From Nannocystis bainbridge (lineage in GTDB: Bacteria; Myxococcota_A; Polyangia; Nannocystales; Nannocystaceae), in assembly GCF_028368995.1 (NCBI RefSeq), contig NZ_JAQNDL010000002.1:1609724-1673723 (forward strand): a DNA stretch of 64,000 bases, written 5' to 3'. Of the stretch, positions 1 to 9,426 are shown one piece after another. Positions within the stretch are counted from its first letter, which is position 1, and each line of letters starts with the position of its first letter. The notes under the pieces are model-generated. The model ran no database searches, was not told the DNA's origin, and worked only from the letters and a program-made list of their open reading frames with translations. The translations under genes were made by a program, and so were the position numbers.

Positions 1-675
1 CAGCAGCGTGCCCGAGCCGCACATCGGATCGACCAGCAGCGCGCCCGCGGCCGCCAGCGCCGGCCAGCCCGCGCGCATCAGCAGGCCCGCCGCCAGGTTC
101 TCTTTGATCGGCGCCTCGGCCCCTTCTTCGCGGTAGCCGCGACGGTGTAGGCCCTCGCCGGCGAGGTCGATCGAGATCACGGCCTCGTCGTGGGATGTCT
201 CCTGGAACATGCCCTTGATGCCATGTCCCGCCGGCTTGCGCAGGTGCACGCTGACGCGCACGTCGGGCCGCTGCACCGCGACGTCGGGGCGCACGCCGCT
301 GCCGGCATTGAACTGATCGACGATCGCGTCCTTGACCCGCTGCGCGCCGAAGCGGGTGTGCACGATCGCCGCGTTGGCGCCGGTGAAGTCGACCGCCATC
401 GTCCCGCGCGCCGACATGTGCTGGCGCCAGTCGACCCGCTGCACCGTGGTGTAGAGCTCGTCGGCGTCGCGCGCCGGCCCCGTCGAGACCTCGAGCAGCA
501 CGCGCCCGGCCAGCCGCGACCACAGGCACGCGCGGTAGCCGATGACCAGCGGCCCGCGGAAATACACGCCCGCCGGTTGGAGCCGGATCGCCGTCGCACC
601 GAGCGCGCGGAGCTCGTCGGCGAGCAGCTCGAGGAGGCCTTGCGGAGCGCTGGCGAAGAAGTTGTGCTCGTTCAC
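1..675 (-). CDS. rlmL: 23S rRNA (guanine-N2)-methyltransferase RlmL, 5' part (runs off the left edge)
   Basis: Codes for the first 225 residues; the 3' end lies outside the window. The start is GTG at 675, reading V/M-N-E-H-N-F-F-A-S-A. The N-terminal half matches the THUMP region of the RlmL family (LWSRLAGRVLLEV, then RVKDAIVDQF), followed by LHRRGYR, APIKENLAAGLLMRAGW and the SAM-binding DPMCGSGTLL at the window edge. The enzyme methylates a guanine of 23S rRNA using SAM in the cytoplasm. Compared with my recollection of E. coli RlmL, where a Lys is followed closely by ETASIALDLSG, about 15 residues (PAGHGIKGMFQETSH) are inserted at roughly nt 189-234; these are encoded by copies of the dispersed CATGTCC palindrome. 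The reading frame stays open, so the insertion is in frame. Confidence 0.9.
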   Translation of the reverse strand, partial: MNEHNFFASAPQGLLELLADELRALGATAIRLQPAGVYFRGPLVIGYRACLWSRLAGRVLLEVSTGPARDADELYTTVQRVDWRQHMSARGTMAVDFTGANAAIVHTRFGAQRVKDAIVDQFNAGSGVRPDVAVQRPDVRVSVHLRKPAGHGIKGMFQETSHDEAVISIDLAGEGLHRRGYREEGAEAPIKENLAAGLLMRAGWPALAAAGALLVDPMCGSGTLL

Positions 676-806
676 GTGGCGCCCGGGCTATAGCGACTTT
701 CGCGCGCGCACGCGAGTCTGCCCGCGCGTGCGTCGACTTGCACCGCGCGTGCGAGCTGACCCCGCGGACATCTGCTGCGGTGCGCCGTCTGCGACGTGGG
801 CCACGC

Positions 807-2651
807 TCACACCCGTCTGCGACGGCGGCGGGCGCCCGCGAGCGCCAGCAGGCCCAACAGACCTGGCGCCAGCCGATCTTCCGATCCGCCGAGCGAGCAG
901 GCGCCGTGCTGGCCGTAGCCTGGTGGCAAGGCGCCGCCGCCGGCCGAGCTCGGGCCCTCGCCGCCGGTCGACGACGACGCGTCGCCGCCGCTGCCGGGGA
1001 TCCCGTCGGTGGTCGGCACCTCGCCGCCGCTCTCGTCCCCGCCCGTGCCCGTGCTGCCCTCGCTGTCCCCGCCGGTCCCGCCCTCGGGCGGGCACAGCGG
1101 ATCGGCGGGATCGCCCTCGGGCGCGCATTGCGGGTCGTCGAGCATGTACACCGCCGAACCTGTCCCCTGGACCAGGAACGGCTCCGGCCGCACATCTGTC
1201 CCTTGGGGCATGGCCATGAGGTCAGCCAGAGCGATCGCCTGCGCCGTCGCCGGGTCGAACTGCCAGGCCGCCGCGACCTCGGCGCTGGCGATGAGGCGGC
1301 GGAACCCGGCGTCGACCAGCCACAGCGTCGGGTCGCCGGCGACCTGGACCAGCGCCGGCGCGCCCGCGATCGCCTGCCACTCGGGGATCGCGTTCAACGT
1401 CGGATCGTCGACCTTCGCCATCTGCCAGAACGTCGACAGCGACCACGCCTGCAGCGCCGCCGGGTCGGGCACGTGGCGGCGCACGCCCGGCGGCAGCGGC
1501 GGCGGCGGGCAGGCGAACTGGCGCGGGCTGCCGTCGAGCTGCGCCGGTCCGTCGCCGCCGAGATCGACCCCGTAGACGTAGACCGGGTGCGATGCGCCGT
1601 CGAGCAGGCTGCGCGGCAGCGGCGACGAGAACCCGTGCGCGCACGAGCCGATCGCCATGCACAGATCGTCGCGGTGCTGGTCGGCCGTCAGCGTCACCTC
1701 GACCGCGTTGGCGTCGCCGTGCGCCGCCAGGAAGCTGACGATCGCGTCGACCGGCGCGTCCTTCTGATCCGGATCCCAGGCCCAGCCCTGGATCCCCGCC
1801 GCGCAGTCGGCCGCGTCGAACGAGCCCGCGGCCGGCTGGTTCGGCGGCACCACGCACCCTCCTTGCGCCTGCAAGATCTCGATGTCGGCGCCGAAGTAGA
1901 AGCGGACGATGTCGACGACTTTGTAGCCCTTCGTGTTCTCGAGGCAGCGCGCGCCCCACTGCGACATGCAGCCGCGGTTCTGCCCGTAACCATTGGTCCC
2001 GAGGTTCTCCGGGAACACGAACCCGAGCGACGTCTGGTCGACGTCGTAGACCGTCTTGCCCTCGTTGAAGGTCACGTACTGCTCGGTGCCGGACACCGTC
2101 GGATTGTCGGTGTCGATGCAGCTCGCCGGCTGCTTGTTGTCGCCGGCGACGTAAAAGGCGTAGGTCAGCCAGCCGTTGTAGGACAGGTACTGCCCGGCCG
2201 TCGCCGCCACCGCGTCGTAGTGGACCTGCTGCGGCTCGGCCCCGCACGTGTACACCTGGCAGCCCTGGCCGTCGCAGATCTGGCCGTCGTTGAACATCGC
2301 GTAGTAGGCCACCGAGCGGGCCGCGATCGCCTGGGCCTTGAGCGCCTCGAGGTTGGCCCCGCCGTTCTCGCAGGTGATCACGTGCGGCAGGTAATCGGTC
2401 TCCATCGCCCGCGACACCCCCTCGACGACGATGTCGCAGTAGGCCCCGCCGAGCGGGACCGGCACCGCCGTCAGCGGCTCGGGCAGCGGCATCGCCCAGT
2501 CCTGCGGCGAAGTCATGCCGCGCGGGGCGCCTGACCTATCGGACAGGTCCGAAAGACCATCCGCGAGCTCGACGCGCTCGACCTCCGCGTCCGCCCGGGC
2601 GGGGTCACAGGCCGAGAGCGACAGCAGCACGAAGAGGGCGGCGCGGGGCAT
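807..2651 (-). CDS. SpoIID/LytB-domain lipoprotein with C-terminal sorting-like tail
   Basis: 614 residues. The start ATG at 2651 is preceded by GGAGGT seven bases upstream, and begins MPRAALFVLLSLSAC, a lipoprotein signal with Cys15. Residues ~70-260 match the SpoIID/LytB fold (LEALKAQAIAARSVAYY, NRGCMSQWGARCLEN, then VVDIVRFYFGADIEIL). In other bacteria this fold is a peptidoglycan lytic transglycosylase or amidase enhancer, so a cell-wall role is likely; sporulation itself cannot be inferred. A middle Trp/Asp-rich region follows, then a low-complexity Gly/Ser/Thr linker and a tail with a Cys, a short hydrophobic stretch and RRRRRRV, as in MYXO-CTERM-like proteins. Having both a lipobox and such a tail is unusual. 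A copy of the dispersed palindrome encodes LSDLSDRSG near residue 37. Divergent from the FG-GAP gene. Confidence 0.85.
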   Translation of the reverse strand: MPRAALFVLLSLSACDPARADAEVERVELADGLSDLSDRSGAPRGMTSPQDWAMPLPEPLTAVPVPLGGAYCDIVVEGVSRAMETDYLPHVITCENGGANLEALKAQAIAARSVAYYAMFNDGQICDGQGCQVYTCGAEPQQVHYDAVAATAGQYLSYNGWLTYAFYVAGDNKQPASCIDTDNPTVSGTEQYVTFNEGKTVYDVDQTSLGFVFPENLGTNGYGQNRGCMSQWGARCLENTKGYKVVDIVRFYFGADIEILQAQGGCVVPPNQPAAGSFDAADCAAGIQGWAWDPDQKDAPVDAIVSFLAAHGDANAVEVTLTADQHRDDLCMAIGSCAHGFSSPLPRSLLDGASHPVYVYGVDLGGDGPAQLDGSPRQFACPPPPLPPGVRRHVPDPAALQAWSLSTFWQMAKVDDPTLNAIPEWQAIAGAPALVQVAGDPTLWLVDAGFRRLIASAEVAAAWQFDPATAQAIALADLMAMPQGTDVRPEPFLVQGTGSAVYMLDDPQCAPEGDPADPLCPPEGGTGGDSEGSTGTGGDESGGEVPTTDGIPGSGGDASSSTGGEGPSSAGGGALPPGYGQHGACSLGGSEDRLAPGLLGLLALAGARRRRRRV

Positions 2652-2948
2652 GAGAGACACCTCCAACTTTCGCATGATGCCCCGGGCAGTTTCGCGCCAC
2701 AAGAGAACTCGAGGTGCCGTCGAGGCCCCATCGCGTGCGCGCATCGGTCCACCCGCGGACCTCGCACCTCGCCGACGCGCCGGCCCCAGCCGGCCCCGCG
2801 CGCGACCGCGGCCGCACGAGACGCGGAGCCTGACGCCGGCCGCAGCGAGGACGTGGAGCATCACCCGACCTGCAGTTCACGCGTCCGCAGTCCAGGCGCG
2901 ATGACGGGAATGCTCCGCCTGCGCTACGGTTTCCTGGTCGCTGACGTG

Positions 2949-5900
2949 ATGGTTGCGAACCGACGCGTGACATCGCCTTGGACCTGGCTCGCGCGCGCGC
3001 TGGGCCTCGGCGTGTTCGCGCTCGCCTGCGAGCCCGCCGATCCGTGCCAGCGCACCGGCGCCGGCGCGCTGTGCCTCGACCTCGCCAATGCACGGACCTA
3101 CGGCTGGGGCCTTTCCACAGCCAGCCTCGCTGTCGCCGACCTCGACGCCGACGGCGTGCCCGACATCGTCGGCGCCGGTGACGCTCGCGGCACGGTGGGC
3201 GCGATGTGGGGCCGTCCCGGCGCACATGGCGTTCAGGACATGTTCGATGGGACATGGACATCCTGGTGGGTCGGCGCGCCCACGCGCGACCTCGTCGTCG
3301 CCGATCTCGACGGCGACGGCCGGCTCGACGTCGCCACCGCCCTGCCCGAGAGCGGTGAGATCGCGGTCCTGCGCGGCCGCGGCGGGCGCGAACTCGGCGA
3401 GCCGCAGCGGATCGCCGTCGACGCGGGCCCGCGCCGGCTCGTCGCCGCCGACCTCGACGGCGCGGGGCCGCCCGAGCTCGTGGTCGTCAACGAGACCGCC
3501 GGCACGCTGACGATCGTGCGCGACCTCGTCGCCGATCCGCCGCTCGCCGTCGGCCCCGGCGCGCGCGACCTGGCGGTCGCCGACCTCGACGGCGACGGTC
3601 ACCGCGACGTCGCGGTCGCCGTCACCGAGGCCGGCGCGATCCAGGTTCTGCTCGGCGACGGGCACGGCGGTCTCGTGACCGGCCCTCGGCACGCCGTCGG
3701 CCTCGCGCCCACGGACATCGTCGCCGCCGATCTCGACGGCGACGGCGCGATCGATCTCGCCACCCTCGACGTGCTCGCCGACGACGTCACGATCCTCCAC
3801 GGCGACGGCCGGGCTCGCCTGCGCGCGCGCACCCGCTGGCCCGTCGATCTCGATCCGGTCGACCTCGCGGTCTCGCCCGACTCTACCGGCCAGCCTGTCC
3901 TTTACGTCCTGTCCGAAGTGACAGGCAACGTCCAGCGCGTCGACCCGCGCCGCGGCGTGGTCCTGACCGCCAGCCCGCGCACCTCCCCGAGCCAGCTGCT
4001 CGTCGGCGATCTCGACGGCGACGGCCGCGACGCCCTCCTTTATGCTCGCGGCGGCGACGGCCTCGGCGAGCTGGCGCCCGAGCGCGGCCTGCGACTCGAA
4101 GCGCTGTGGCAGCGCGAGCGCACCGGCACCGCCTTCCCGGTCGACCTCGAGGCTGACGGCGTCGACGAGCTGCTCATCGATCTCGACGATCAGCCCGAGC
4201 CCGATCCGGCGACCGAGCCGTCGCGGGTCGTGGCGCTGGTCCGCGGACCCGAACCCCTCGACCTCGAGCTCGAGACCGGCCTCGCGGACGCGCTGCAGGG
4301 CGCCGTCGCGGCCGACTTCGACGGCGACGGACGCAACGACCTCGTGCTGTGGACGCGCAGCCATACGGCTGTCCTCCTGCGCCGCCCCGACGGCAGCTTC
4401 GCCCCCGGCGTGTCTGCCCCCTACTTCGGCGAGCCGGAGGAGCACGCCGTGGTGCGCGGCGGCGACCGGGCCCGGCTCGTGTTCGCCGGCCCGGGCGGCC
4501 TCTCTTTCCTGCACCTCGGCCCCGAGGGCGCGCTCGTCGTCGAAGCCGAGGTCTCGCTGCAAGGCCGCTTCAGAGGCCTCTCCACCATCGATCTCGCCGG
4601 CGACGGTCGCACCGACCTCGTGGTCCACGTGGCGGAGTCGCTGGTGTTGGTCGAGGGCCTCGATCCCGACGCGACGCGGGTGATCGAGCTGCCCGCGCTC
4701 GCCGACAGCCGCGCGCTCGTCCTCGTGCCTGGCGACCACGCGGGGCCCGACGCGCTGGTCTGCACCTCGGACGGCCTCGTCCACGCGCCCGACCTGTTCG
4801 GTCCTTCGCCTGGCGATACGACCCTGCTCGACCCCGATCGCTGCCAGCAGCTCGGCCTCTTCGATCTCGACGGCGACGGCCGACGCACCGAGGTCGTCAG
4901 CCTGCGCTCGTCGGCCCTGCTGGGCGACCTCGTGCGCGTCCACATGACGCCGTGGCAGCGCGACGACGGGGCCTGGCGCTCGCTCGCCCCGCGGACCGTC
5001 GTCCATGTCCAGGGCTCGCCGCGGCTGATCGCGCAGGACGGCGGTCGGATGGCCCTGCTGCGCAATACGACCGCGAGCGACATGGTCGCGGAGGACATGT
5101 CCTTCGGGCCAGCTCTCCTCGCCCGCCCGCGCGCACAGCTCGACGTCTTCAGCGACGCGACGCTCGGTGATTTCGACGGCGACGGCGCCCTCGACGTGTT
5201 CGTCCGCGTCGGTCGCCCCGGCAATACCGGCCGCCTCGGCTTCGCGTTCGGCGACGGCGACGGCGGCTTCGGCCCGACCGAGCTGCGCGGCGGCCCGGGG
5301 CGCGACGACCTGTTCTCTTATCGAGCCCGCGCTGTCCAGCTCGACGACGACGCCGGCGACGAGATCGTCCTGCTGGTCCATTCGCAGGATCAGACGCGCT
5401 CGCTGCTGGTCCGCCTCGATCTCGAGGGCGGCGAGCTGCGACGGCGTGACCTCCTGCAGATCCCCTCGTTCTGGCCTGCGGAGCTGCTGGTCGGCGATCT
5501 CGACGGCGACGGTCGGCGCGACCTCCTCGTCCTCGCTACCGTACCGGGTGGCGGGCCGGCCACCGGCGGCGGGCTGCTCCCACGCGCCGCCTTCCTGCGC
5601 AACCTGGACGGGGGGCTCGCCCCTGCTCGCTGGCAGGACCTCGACGGCATCGTCGGCTTCAACTCGCAGCTCGCCGATCTCGACGGCGACGGACGCCTCG
5701 ACCTGTACTCGAACGGCCTCGGCATGCAGGTCGCGTTCGGCCGCGGCGACGGTCGTTTCGGGCCCATGCGGACGTGGAGTCCGCTCGCGCCCGACGAAAT
5801 CGCCGTCGCCGATATCGACCGCGACGGCCGCCCCGACGTGCTCGCCGTCGTCTTCGACTACGACACCCCGCCCCCGCACAACCTGCAGGTCCTGCACCTG

Positions 5901-6182
5901 CGCGGCGGCGCCACGGCCGGCCCACCGCGGGCCATTTTCTCCGGCGGTCTCAGCGTCGACGTCGCCGACCTCGACGGCGACGGCGAGCTCGAAGTGCTCG
6001 TCGTCGACCTCGAAGGCGCCCTCCAGGTCGGCCATCACCGCGACGGCACGTTCCGCTTCGAACGCCACCCGCTGCCCGGCGCTCTCGGCTACGTCCGCGT
6101 GCGTGACCTCGACGGCGACGGTCTGCCCGACATCACGCTCCTCAGCTCCGCCGCGATCACCACCGTGAGACAATTGCCGTGA
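2949..6182 (+). CDS. FG-GAP/VCBS-repeat lipoprotein
   Basis: 1077 residues from the ATG at 2949, chosen because it places WLARALGLGVFALAC (lipobox Cys27) as a signal peptide; an in-frame GTG at 2967 would also keep it. The rest is a long series of repeats with the calcium-binding core D-L-D-G-D-G-x-x-D, typical of FG-GAP/VCBS beta-propeller blades in secreted proteins, often adhesins. No catalytic domain is visible. Copies of the dispersed palindrome are read in frame near 3234-3258 (VQDMFDGTW), 3896-3926 and 5078-5110 (MVAEDMSFGP). The stop overlaps the start of the next gene (GTGA, 6179-6182), so the two are probably translationally coupled and work together at the outer surface. Confidence 0.88.
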   Translation: MVANRRVTSPWTWLARALGLGVFALACEPADPCQRTGAGALCLDLANARTYGWGLSTASLAVADLDADGVPDIVGAGDARGTVGAMWGRPGAHGVQDMFDGTWTSWWVGAPTRDLVVADLDGDGRLDVATALPESGEIAVLRGRGGRELGEPQRIAVDAGPRRLVAADLDGAGPPELVVVNETAGTLTIVRDLVADPPLAVGPGARDLAVADLDGDGHRDVAVAVTEAGAIQVLLGDGHGGLVTGPRHAVGLAPTDIVAADLDGDGAIDLATLDVLADDVTILHGDGRARLRARTRWPVDLDPVDLAVSPDSTGQPVLYVLSEVTGNVQRVDPRRGVVLTASPRTSPSQLLVGDLDGDGRDALLYARGGDGLGELAPERGLRLEALWQRERTGTAFPVDLEADGVDELLIDLDDQPEPDPATEPSRVVALVRGPEPLDLELETGLADALQGAVAADFDGDGRNDLVLWTRSHTAVLLRRPDGSFAPGVSAPYFGEPEEHAVVRGGDRARLVFAGPGGLSFLHLGPEGALVVEAEVSLQGRFRGLSTIDLAGDGRTDLVVHVAESLVLVEGLDPDATRVIELPALADSRALVLVPGDHAGPDALVCTSDGLVHAPDLFGPSPGDTTLLDPDRCQQLGLFDLDGDGRRTEVVSLRSSALLGDLVRVHMTPWQRDDGAWRSLAPRTVVHVQGSPRLIAQDGGRMALLRNTTASDMVAEDMSFGPALLARPRAQLDVFSDATLGDFDGDGALDVFVRVGRPGNTGRLGFAFGDGDGGFGPTELRGGPGRDDLFSYRARAVQLDDDAGDEIVLLVHSQDQTRSLLVRLDLEGGELRRRDLLQIPSFWPAELLVGDLDGDGRRDLLVLATVPGGGPATGGGLLPRAAFLRNLDGGLAPARWQDLDGIVGFNSQLADLDGDGRLDLYSNGLGMQVAFGRGDGRFGPMRTWSPLAPDEIAVADIDRDGRPDVLAVVFDYDTPPPHNLQVLHLRGGATAGPPRAIFSGGLSVDVADLDGDGELEVLVVDLEGALQVGHHRDGTFRFERHPLPGALGYVRVRDLDGDGLPDITLLSSAAITTVRQLP

Positions 6183-7264
6183 CCGCCCGCCTCCTGACCC
6201 TCCTCCTCGTGTTGCTCGCCTGCGACCGCCTGCCCGAGCCGCACCTCGAGGGTCAGCACATCCGCCTCGGCGCCAGCCCAGGCCACGAGCCGTGCGCCGG
6301 CAACCTCGCCCACATGGATCGTTTCATCAGCCTCCTGGCCGCCGAGCTGGGCGTGACGCCGCCGACCGGCGACGACCGCTTCACCTTTTACTGGCTCGAC
6401 CAGGACGACTTCCTCGACCTCTCGCCCTGCCCGCGCGAGGTCACCGCCTGCGCCGTCTTCGGCACCGTCTACTCGCGCGCCGCGATGCTCGACCACGAGT
6501 TGGTCCACCTGCTCGACTACGGCACCGCGACCTTCTTCGGCGAGGGCTTCGCCGTCGCCTACGAGGGCCTCGGCGCCGACGTCATGGGCGGACTGCCGCC
6601 CCGCGTCGGCCGCCGCGACATCTGGGGCTCGCTGCTCTCGGTCCTGTGGTTCGGCGTCGATTACGACGACGCTGGCGCCTTCGTCGCCTACCTCCTCGAT
6701 CGCCACGGCCTCGCCAAATTCCAGGCCGCGCTGCCCCGGTTCCCGATGCTCGCCTCGCGCGCCGGCATCGATCGCGTGTTCCGCGAGCAGTTCGGCGTCT
6801 CGCTCGAGGACAGCGTCGCCGACTTCATGGACGGGCGCGAGGCTTGCCCGCACATCGCCTACGATCGCAAGCTGATGGAGTGCGACGTCCCGCGGATCGC
6901 CTGGGACGGCCGGCACCACGCCGAGTATCGCCGCCTCGCCGCCGACGAGCCCGACGCCGTCGGCCCGTTCGGCGCCTCCGACCTCATGGTGCTGCGCGGC
7001 ATCGACATCCCGGAGGACGGCACCTACGACCTCGACATCATCGCCGACCTGCGCGCCGACTCCCGGCCGCCGTACACCCGGCCGACGCTCACTCTTGTCG
7101 GCTGCGGCGGCTGCGACGACGAGCCGGTCTTTCACGCGATCACGGGTCGGCAACGCGTCGAGCTGCGCGCCGGCCGTCACGCCCTGCGCCTGCACAGCTC
7201 CACCGCCGCCGACATCCGCGTCGCCTGGTCGATCACCCGCGTCGACGACACGAAGCCGCGCTGA
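6179..7264 (+). CDS. Putative HExxH zinc metalloprotease lipoprotein
   Basis: 361 residues with a GTG start at 6179 that overlaps the previous stop by four bases. The N-terminus TARLLTLLLVLLAC is a lipoprotein signal (Cys15). HELVH at 106-110 is a gluzincin-type zinc-binding motif, with a downstream GEGFA (Glu122) as a candidate third ligand, so a surface or periplasmic metalloprotease is likely, but the exact family is not recognised. The C-terminal ~100 residues look like a beta-rich binding domain (DLMVLRGIDIPEDGTYDLDI) with a Cys pair in GCGGCDD. Coupling to the FG-GAP protein suggests a shared substrate or complex. The 3' end faces a convergent gene across a palindrome array. Confidence 0.75.
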   Translation: MTARLLTLLLVLLACDRLPEPHLEGQHIRLGASPGHEPCAGNLAHMDRFISLLAAELGVTPPTGDDRFTFYWLDQDDFLDLSPCPREVTACAVFGTVYSRAAMLDHELVHLLDYGTATFFGEGFAVAYEGLGADVMGGLPPRVGRRDIWGSLLSVLWFGVDYDDAGAFVAYLLDRHGLAKFQAALPRFPMLASRAGIDRVFREQFGVSLEDSVADFMDGREACPHIAYDRKLMECDVPRIAWDGRHHAEYRRLAADEPDAVGPFGASDLMVLRGIDIPEDGTYDLDIIADLRADSRPPYTRPTLTLVGCGGCDDEPVFHAITGRQRVELRAGRHALRLHSSTAADIRVAWSITRVDDTKPR

Positions 7265-7306
7265 ACCTCGTGGCCCTCCAAGCCGGCTCGCGCGCCAGGT
7301 CGTTCC

Positions 7307-7379
7307 GAGCATGTCCCGAGGGACAGTACGAAATGTCTATCGAGACATGTCTATCGGAGCATGTCCGAATGGCCATGCG
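7307..7379. repeat. Dispersed palindrome array, convergent gap
   Basis: About five arms of the CATGTCC/GGACAT element lie here (GCATGTCCCGAGGGACAG, then AATGTCTATCGAGACATG and GCATGTCCGAATGGCCATG). Each pair can form a short hairpin. The array sits between two genes that end towards each other, which fits a bidirectional transcription terminator or 3'-end stabiliser. Confidence 0.8.
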
Positions 7380-7417
7380 ACCCGTCCCTCGTACCCGCGG
7401 CCAGGGTTCGTCGCGGC

Positions 7418-7993
7418 TCACGACGGCCGCGGCGTCTTCCTGACCCGCTCCGCCGCCTCGCGCTCCGCCCCGGTCGGCGCCCCGGTCTTGCGCGCGCACG
7501 CGTCGATCAGCGCCTGCGCGCGCTCGCGGGCGACCCCCGGCGTCGCCTCGCGGAACGCCCGCGCCTGACAGGCTGCGAAGCGCAGGTTGTCCGCGGCCAG
7601 GCAATGGGCCTGCGCCGGATCGAGCTCGACCCCCTTCATCACCGCCCACTTCTCCGCCTCCGCCGCGTCGCCCTGGACCCGCTGCTTCACGAACCCGTCG
7701 TAGGCCGCGCGCATCTCGGCGCAGCCGGTCTCGATGTCGGCCGGCAGCGTCCCCGGCACCGTCGCCGCCTCCTCGATAGCCGCCTCGATCGCCTGCGCGC
7801 GATCGGCCTCCACCTTCTGCTTCAGCCGGCGCATGTCCTCGCCCGCCTGCCTGGCCTCGGCCGCGGGGTCGCCCTGCTTCTCGAACGCCGCGGCGATGCT
7901 CTTCGCTTGCCCGCCCGCCGGCCCTTCACCGCAGGCGAGCAGCAGCGGCGCCCCCAGCAGGGCTGCCCACGGGTGCATTCGTCCAGGTACCAT
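7418..7993 (-). CDS. Small lipoprotein, unknown function
   Basis: 191 residues. The ATG at 7993 is preceded by GGAGG five bases upstream. The N-terminus MVPGRMHPWAALLGAPLLLAC is a lipoprotein signal. The mature protein is highly charged and helical (Ala/Glu/Lys/Arg-rich, KSIAAAFEKQ through AAIEEAATVP), with a probable coiled coil at about 35-75 and four Cys in the second half (GCAEM, AHCLAAD, FAACQAR, DACARK). I do not recognise a family. It is convergent with the metalloprotease gene and is followed upstream on the same strand by the Bax-inhibitor-1 gene. Confidence 0.75.
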   Translation of the reverse strand: MVPGRMHPWAALLGAPLLLACGEGPAGGQAKSIAAAFEKQGDPAAEARQAGEDMRRLKQKVEADRAQAIEAAIEEAATVPGTLPADIETGCAEMRAAYDGFVKQRVQGDAAEAEKWAVMKGVELDPAQAHCLAADNLRFAACQARAFREATPGVARERAQALIDACARKTGAPTGAEREAAERVRKTPRPS

Positions 7994-8065
7994 CGTGGCC
8001 TCCAGCTTCGTTGCAGGCGCAACCATGCCAGAGGTCCGGGGCCGCGCCAGCCGGCGGCGACGACT

Positions 8066-8755
8066 TCACTGGCCCGACGTGATTTGCAGCGTCGCCAGCG
8101 TGAGGTTGACGTAGTCGAGGTACAGCTTGAGCGCCCCGACGACCGCCAGGTTCTCGCGGCGACCGTGCGTCCGGTACATCTGCTTCACGCGCTGGCCGTC
8201 GTAGGCCACGAACCCGGCGAACACCACCGCCAGCAGCGCCTGCAGCAGCACGTGCAGGCCCGGCTGGCGCAGCGCCGCCGCGTCGAGGAACATCGCCACC
8301 AGCGCGCCGATGAGGCCGGTCGCCAGGGCCGCGCCCCACGGGCTGAGGTCGCGGCGGCTGTAGAAACCGACCAGCGATCCGGCGACGAACACCCCGGCGG
8401 CGACCCCGGCGGCCGTGCCGAGCTGCTCCGCCGACACCCGCGTCGCCGAGCCCAGCCACGCCAGCGCCGCGCCGAGCAGCACCGAGAACGTGAGGAACGC
8501 GACGCGCGCGACCGTCGGCGGCAACCGATGGAGACGCGCGCCGATCACCAGCACCGCCACCGCCATCGCCGGCCAGAACAACACCCGCAGCTCGCTCGCC
8601 TGGGCCAGCTCGAGCCGCGGCTCGCTGCTCAGCGCGATCGCCGTGGCCGCGCTCAGGCCGACTCCGGCGGCCATCCACGCGTAGACCGAATGCATGAATC
8701 GGCCCACGCCGGCGTGCAGGTCGATGCCCAGGGGATCGCGGAGCCGCTCCGACAT
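8066..8755 (-). CDS. Bax inhibitor-1/YccA family membrane protein
   Basis: 229 residues from the ATG at 8755 (MSERLRDPLG); a TTG at 8773 would add six residues. About seven hydrophobic segments span the protein, and the C-terminus carries the family signature GALKLYLDYVNLTLATL. Bacterial members are inner-membrane proteins thought to leak Ca2+ or protons, or to interact with the membrane protease FtsH; which applies here cannot be told. A second member of the same family starts at 63522. The divergent gap to 8851 contains no palindrome elements. Confidence 0.88.
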   Translation of the reverse strand: MSERLRDPLGIDLHAGVGRFMHSVYAWMAAGVGLSAATAIALSSEPRLELAQASELRVLFWPAMAVAVLVIGARLHRLPPTVARVAFLTFSVLLGAALAWLGSATRVSAEQLGTAAGVAAGVFVAGSLVGFYSRRDLSPWGAALATGLIGALVAMFLDAAALRQPGLHVLLQALLAVVFAGFVAYDGQRVKQMYRTHGRRENLAVVGALKLYLDYVNLTLATLQITSGQ

Positions 8756-8850
8756 CGGACCATCTGGCCACAAGCGGCCACCCCCGTCAACGCTGCGCGG
8801 CGCCCGACCTCGCCATGGCGCCCGCCCGGCGCTGCGGGCACACTGCCGGC

Positions 8851-9426
8851 ATGTCCACCCGCCTTCGCGTGCTTGCGACCGGCCTCGGCCTCGGCCTCGT
8901 CGCCTGCAGTTCCAACCGCGTCACCGTCGGCGGCGGGCCCAGCTATCGCTACCCGCACCAGGAGGCCTACGGGCGGACGATGACCTGCCCCGACGTGCGC
9001 CTGCCGCCCCTGCGCGACGGCAACGTCTCGCCGGACGCCGCCCGCTGTTCGTACTCGGACGCCCAGGGATCGCGCGTCGTGCACGTCGGCGGCAAGGTCC
9101 TGACCGAGGCCGACGACCCCGCCGAGCCCGGCATCGGCGTCGCCGACGTCGAGGTCGGCATCCACCGCCTCGCCGGCGTCTCGCTCAACCTCGACAACCC
9201 GGGCACGAAGATCGCCCACGCGCGCACCGACGCCCAGGGCCGCTACAGCGTCTCCGGCACCTTCCCGCCCGGCAATTATGCCGCCATCGCCCGTCAGCCG
9301 CAGGACCAGCGCTTCCTCGCCTACCGCATGTTCGTCGTCGCCGAGTCCGCGATCGGCCGCATCGACGGGGTGATGATCACCATCCCGCTCGACCAGCGCC
9401 TGGGCCCGAGCGCCCCGGCGCCGTGA
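8851..9426 (+). CDS. Lipoprotein with carboxypeptidase-regulatory-like (Ig-like) domain
   Basis: 191 residues. The start at 8851 gives MSTRLRVLATGLGLGLVAC, a lipoprotein signal with Cys19. The second half contains the pattern GVADVEVGIHRLAG...TDAQGRYSVSGTFPPGNYAAIARQP, which matches the CarboxypepD_reg/SdrD-B type beta-sandwich (a linking Gly-rich turn followed by GxYxxxxLPPGxY). Such modules are structural or carbohydrate-binding and no enzyme activity is implied. Expected location: inner leaflet of the outer membrane or periplasm. Confidence 0.75.
   Translation: MSTRLRVLATGLGLGLVACSSNRVTVGGGPSYRYPHQEAYGRTMTCPDVRLPPLRDGNVSPDAARCSYSDAQGSRVVHVGGKVLTEADDPAEPGIGVADVEVGIHRLAGVSLNLDNPGTKIAHARTDAQGRYSVSGTFPPGNYAAIARQPQDQRFLAYRMFVVAESAIGRIDGVMITIPLDQRLGPSAPAP

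Noticed and set aside
807..2651. Evidence for sporulation from the SpoIID domain
   Set aside because: The domain is widespread in non-sporulating bacteria as a cell-wall enzyme or activator.
2853..6182. GACGGCGACGG repeats in the FG-GAP gene as a DNA repeat family
   Set aside because: They simply encode the D-G-D-G calcium-binding core of each blade and keep its protein periodicity.
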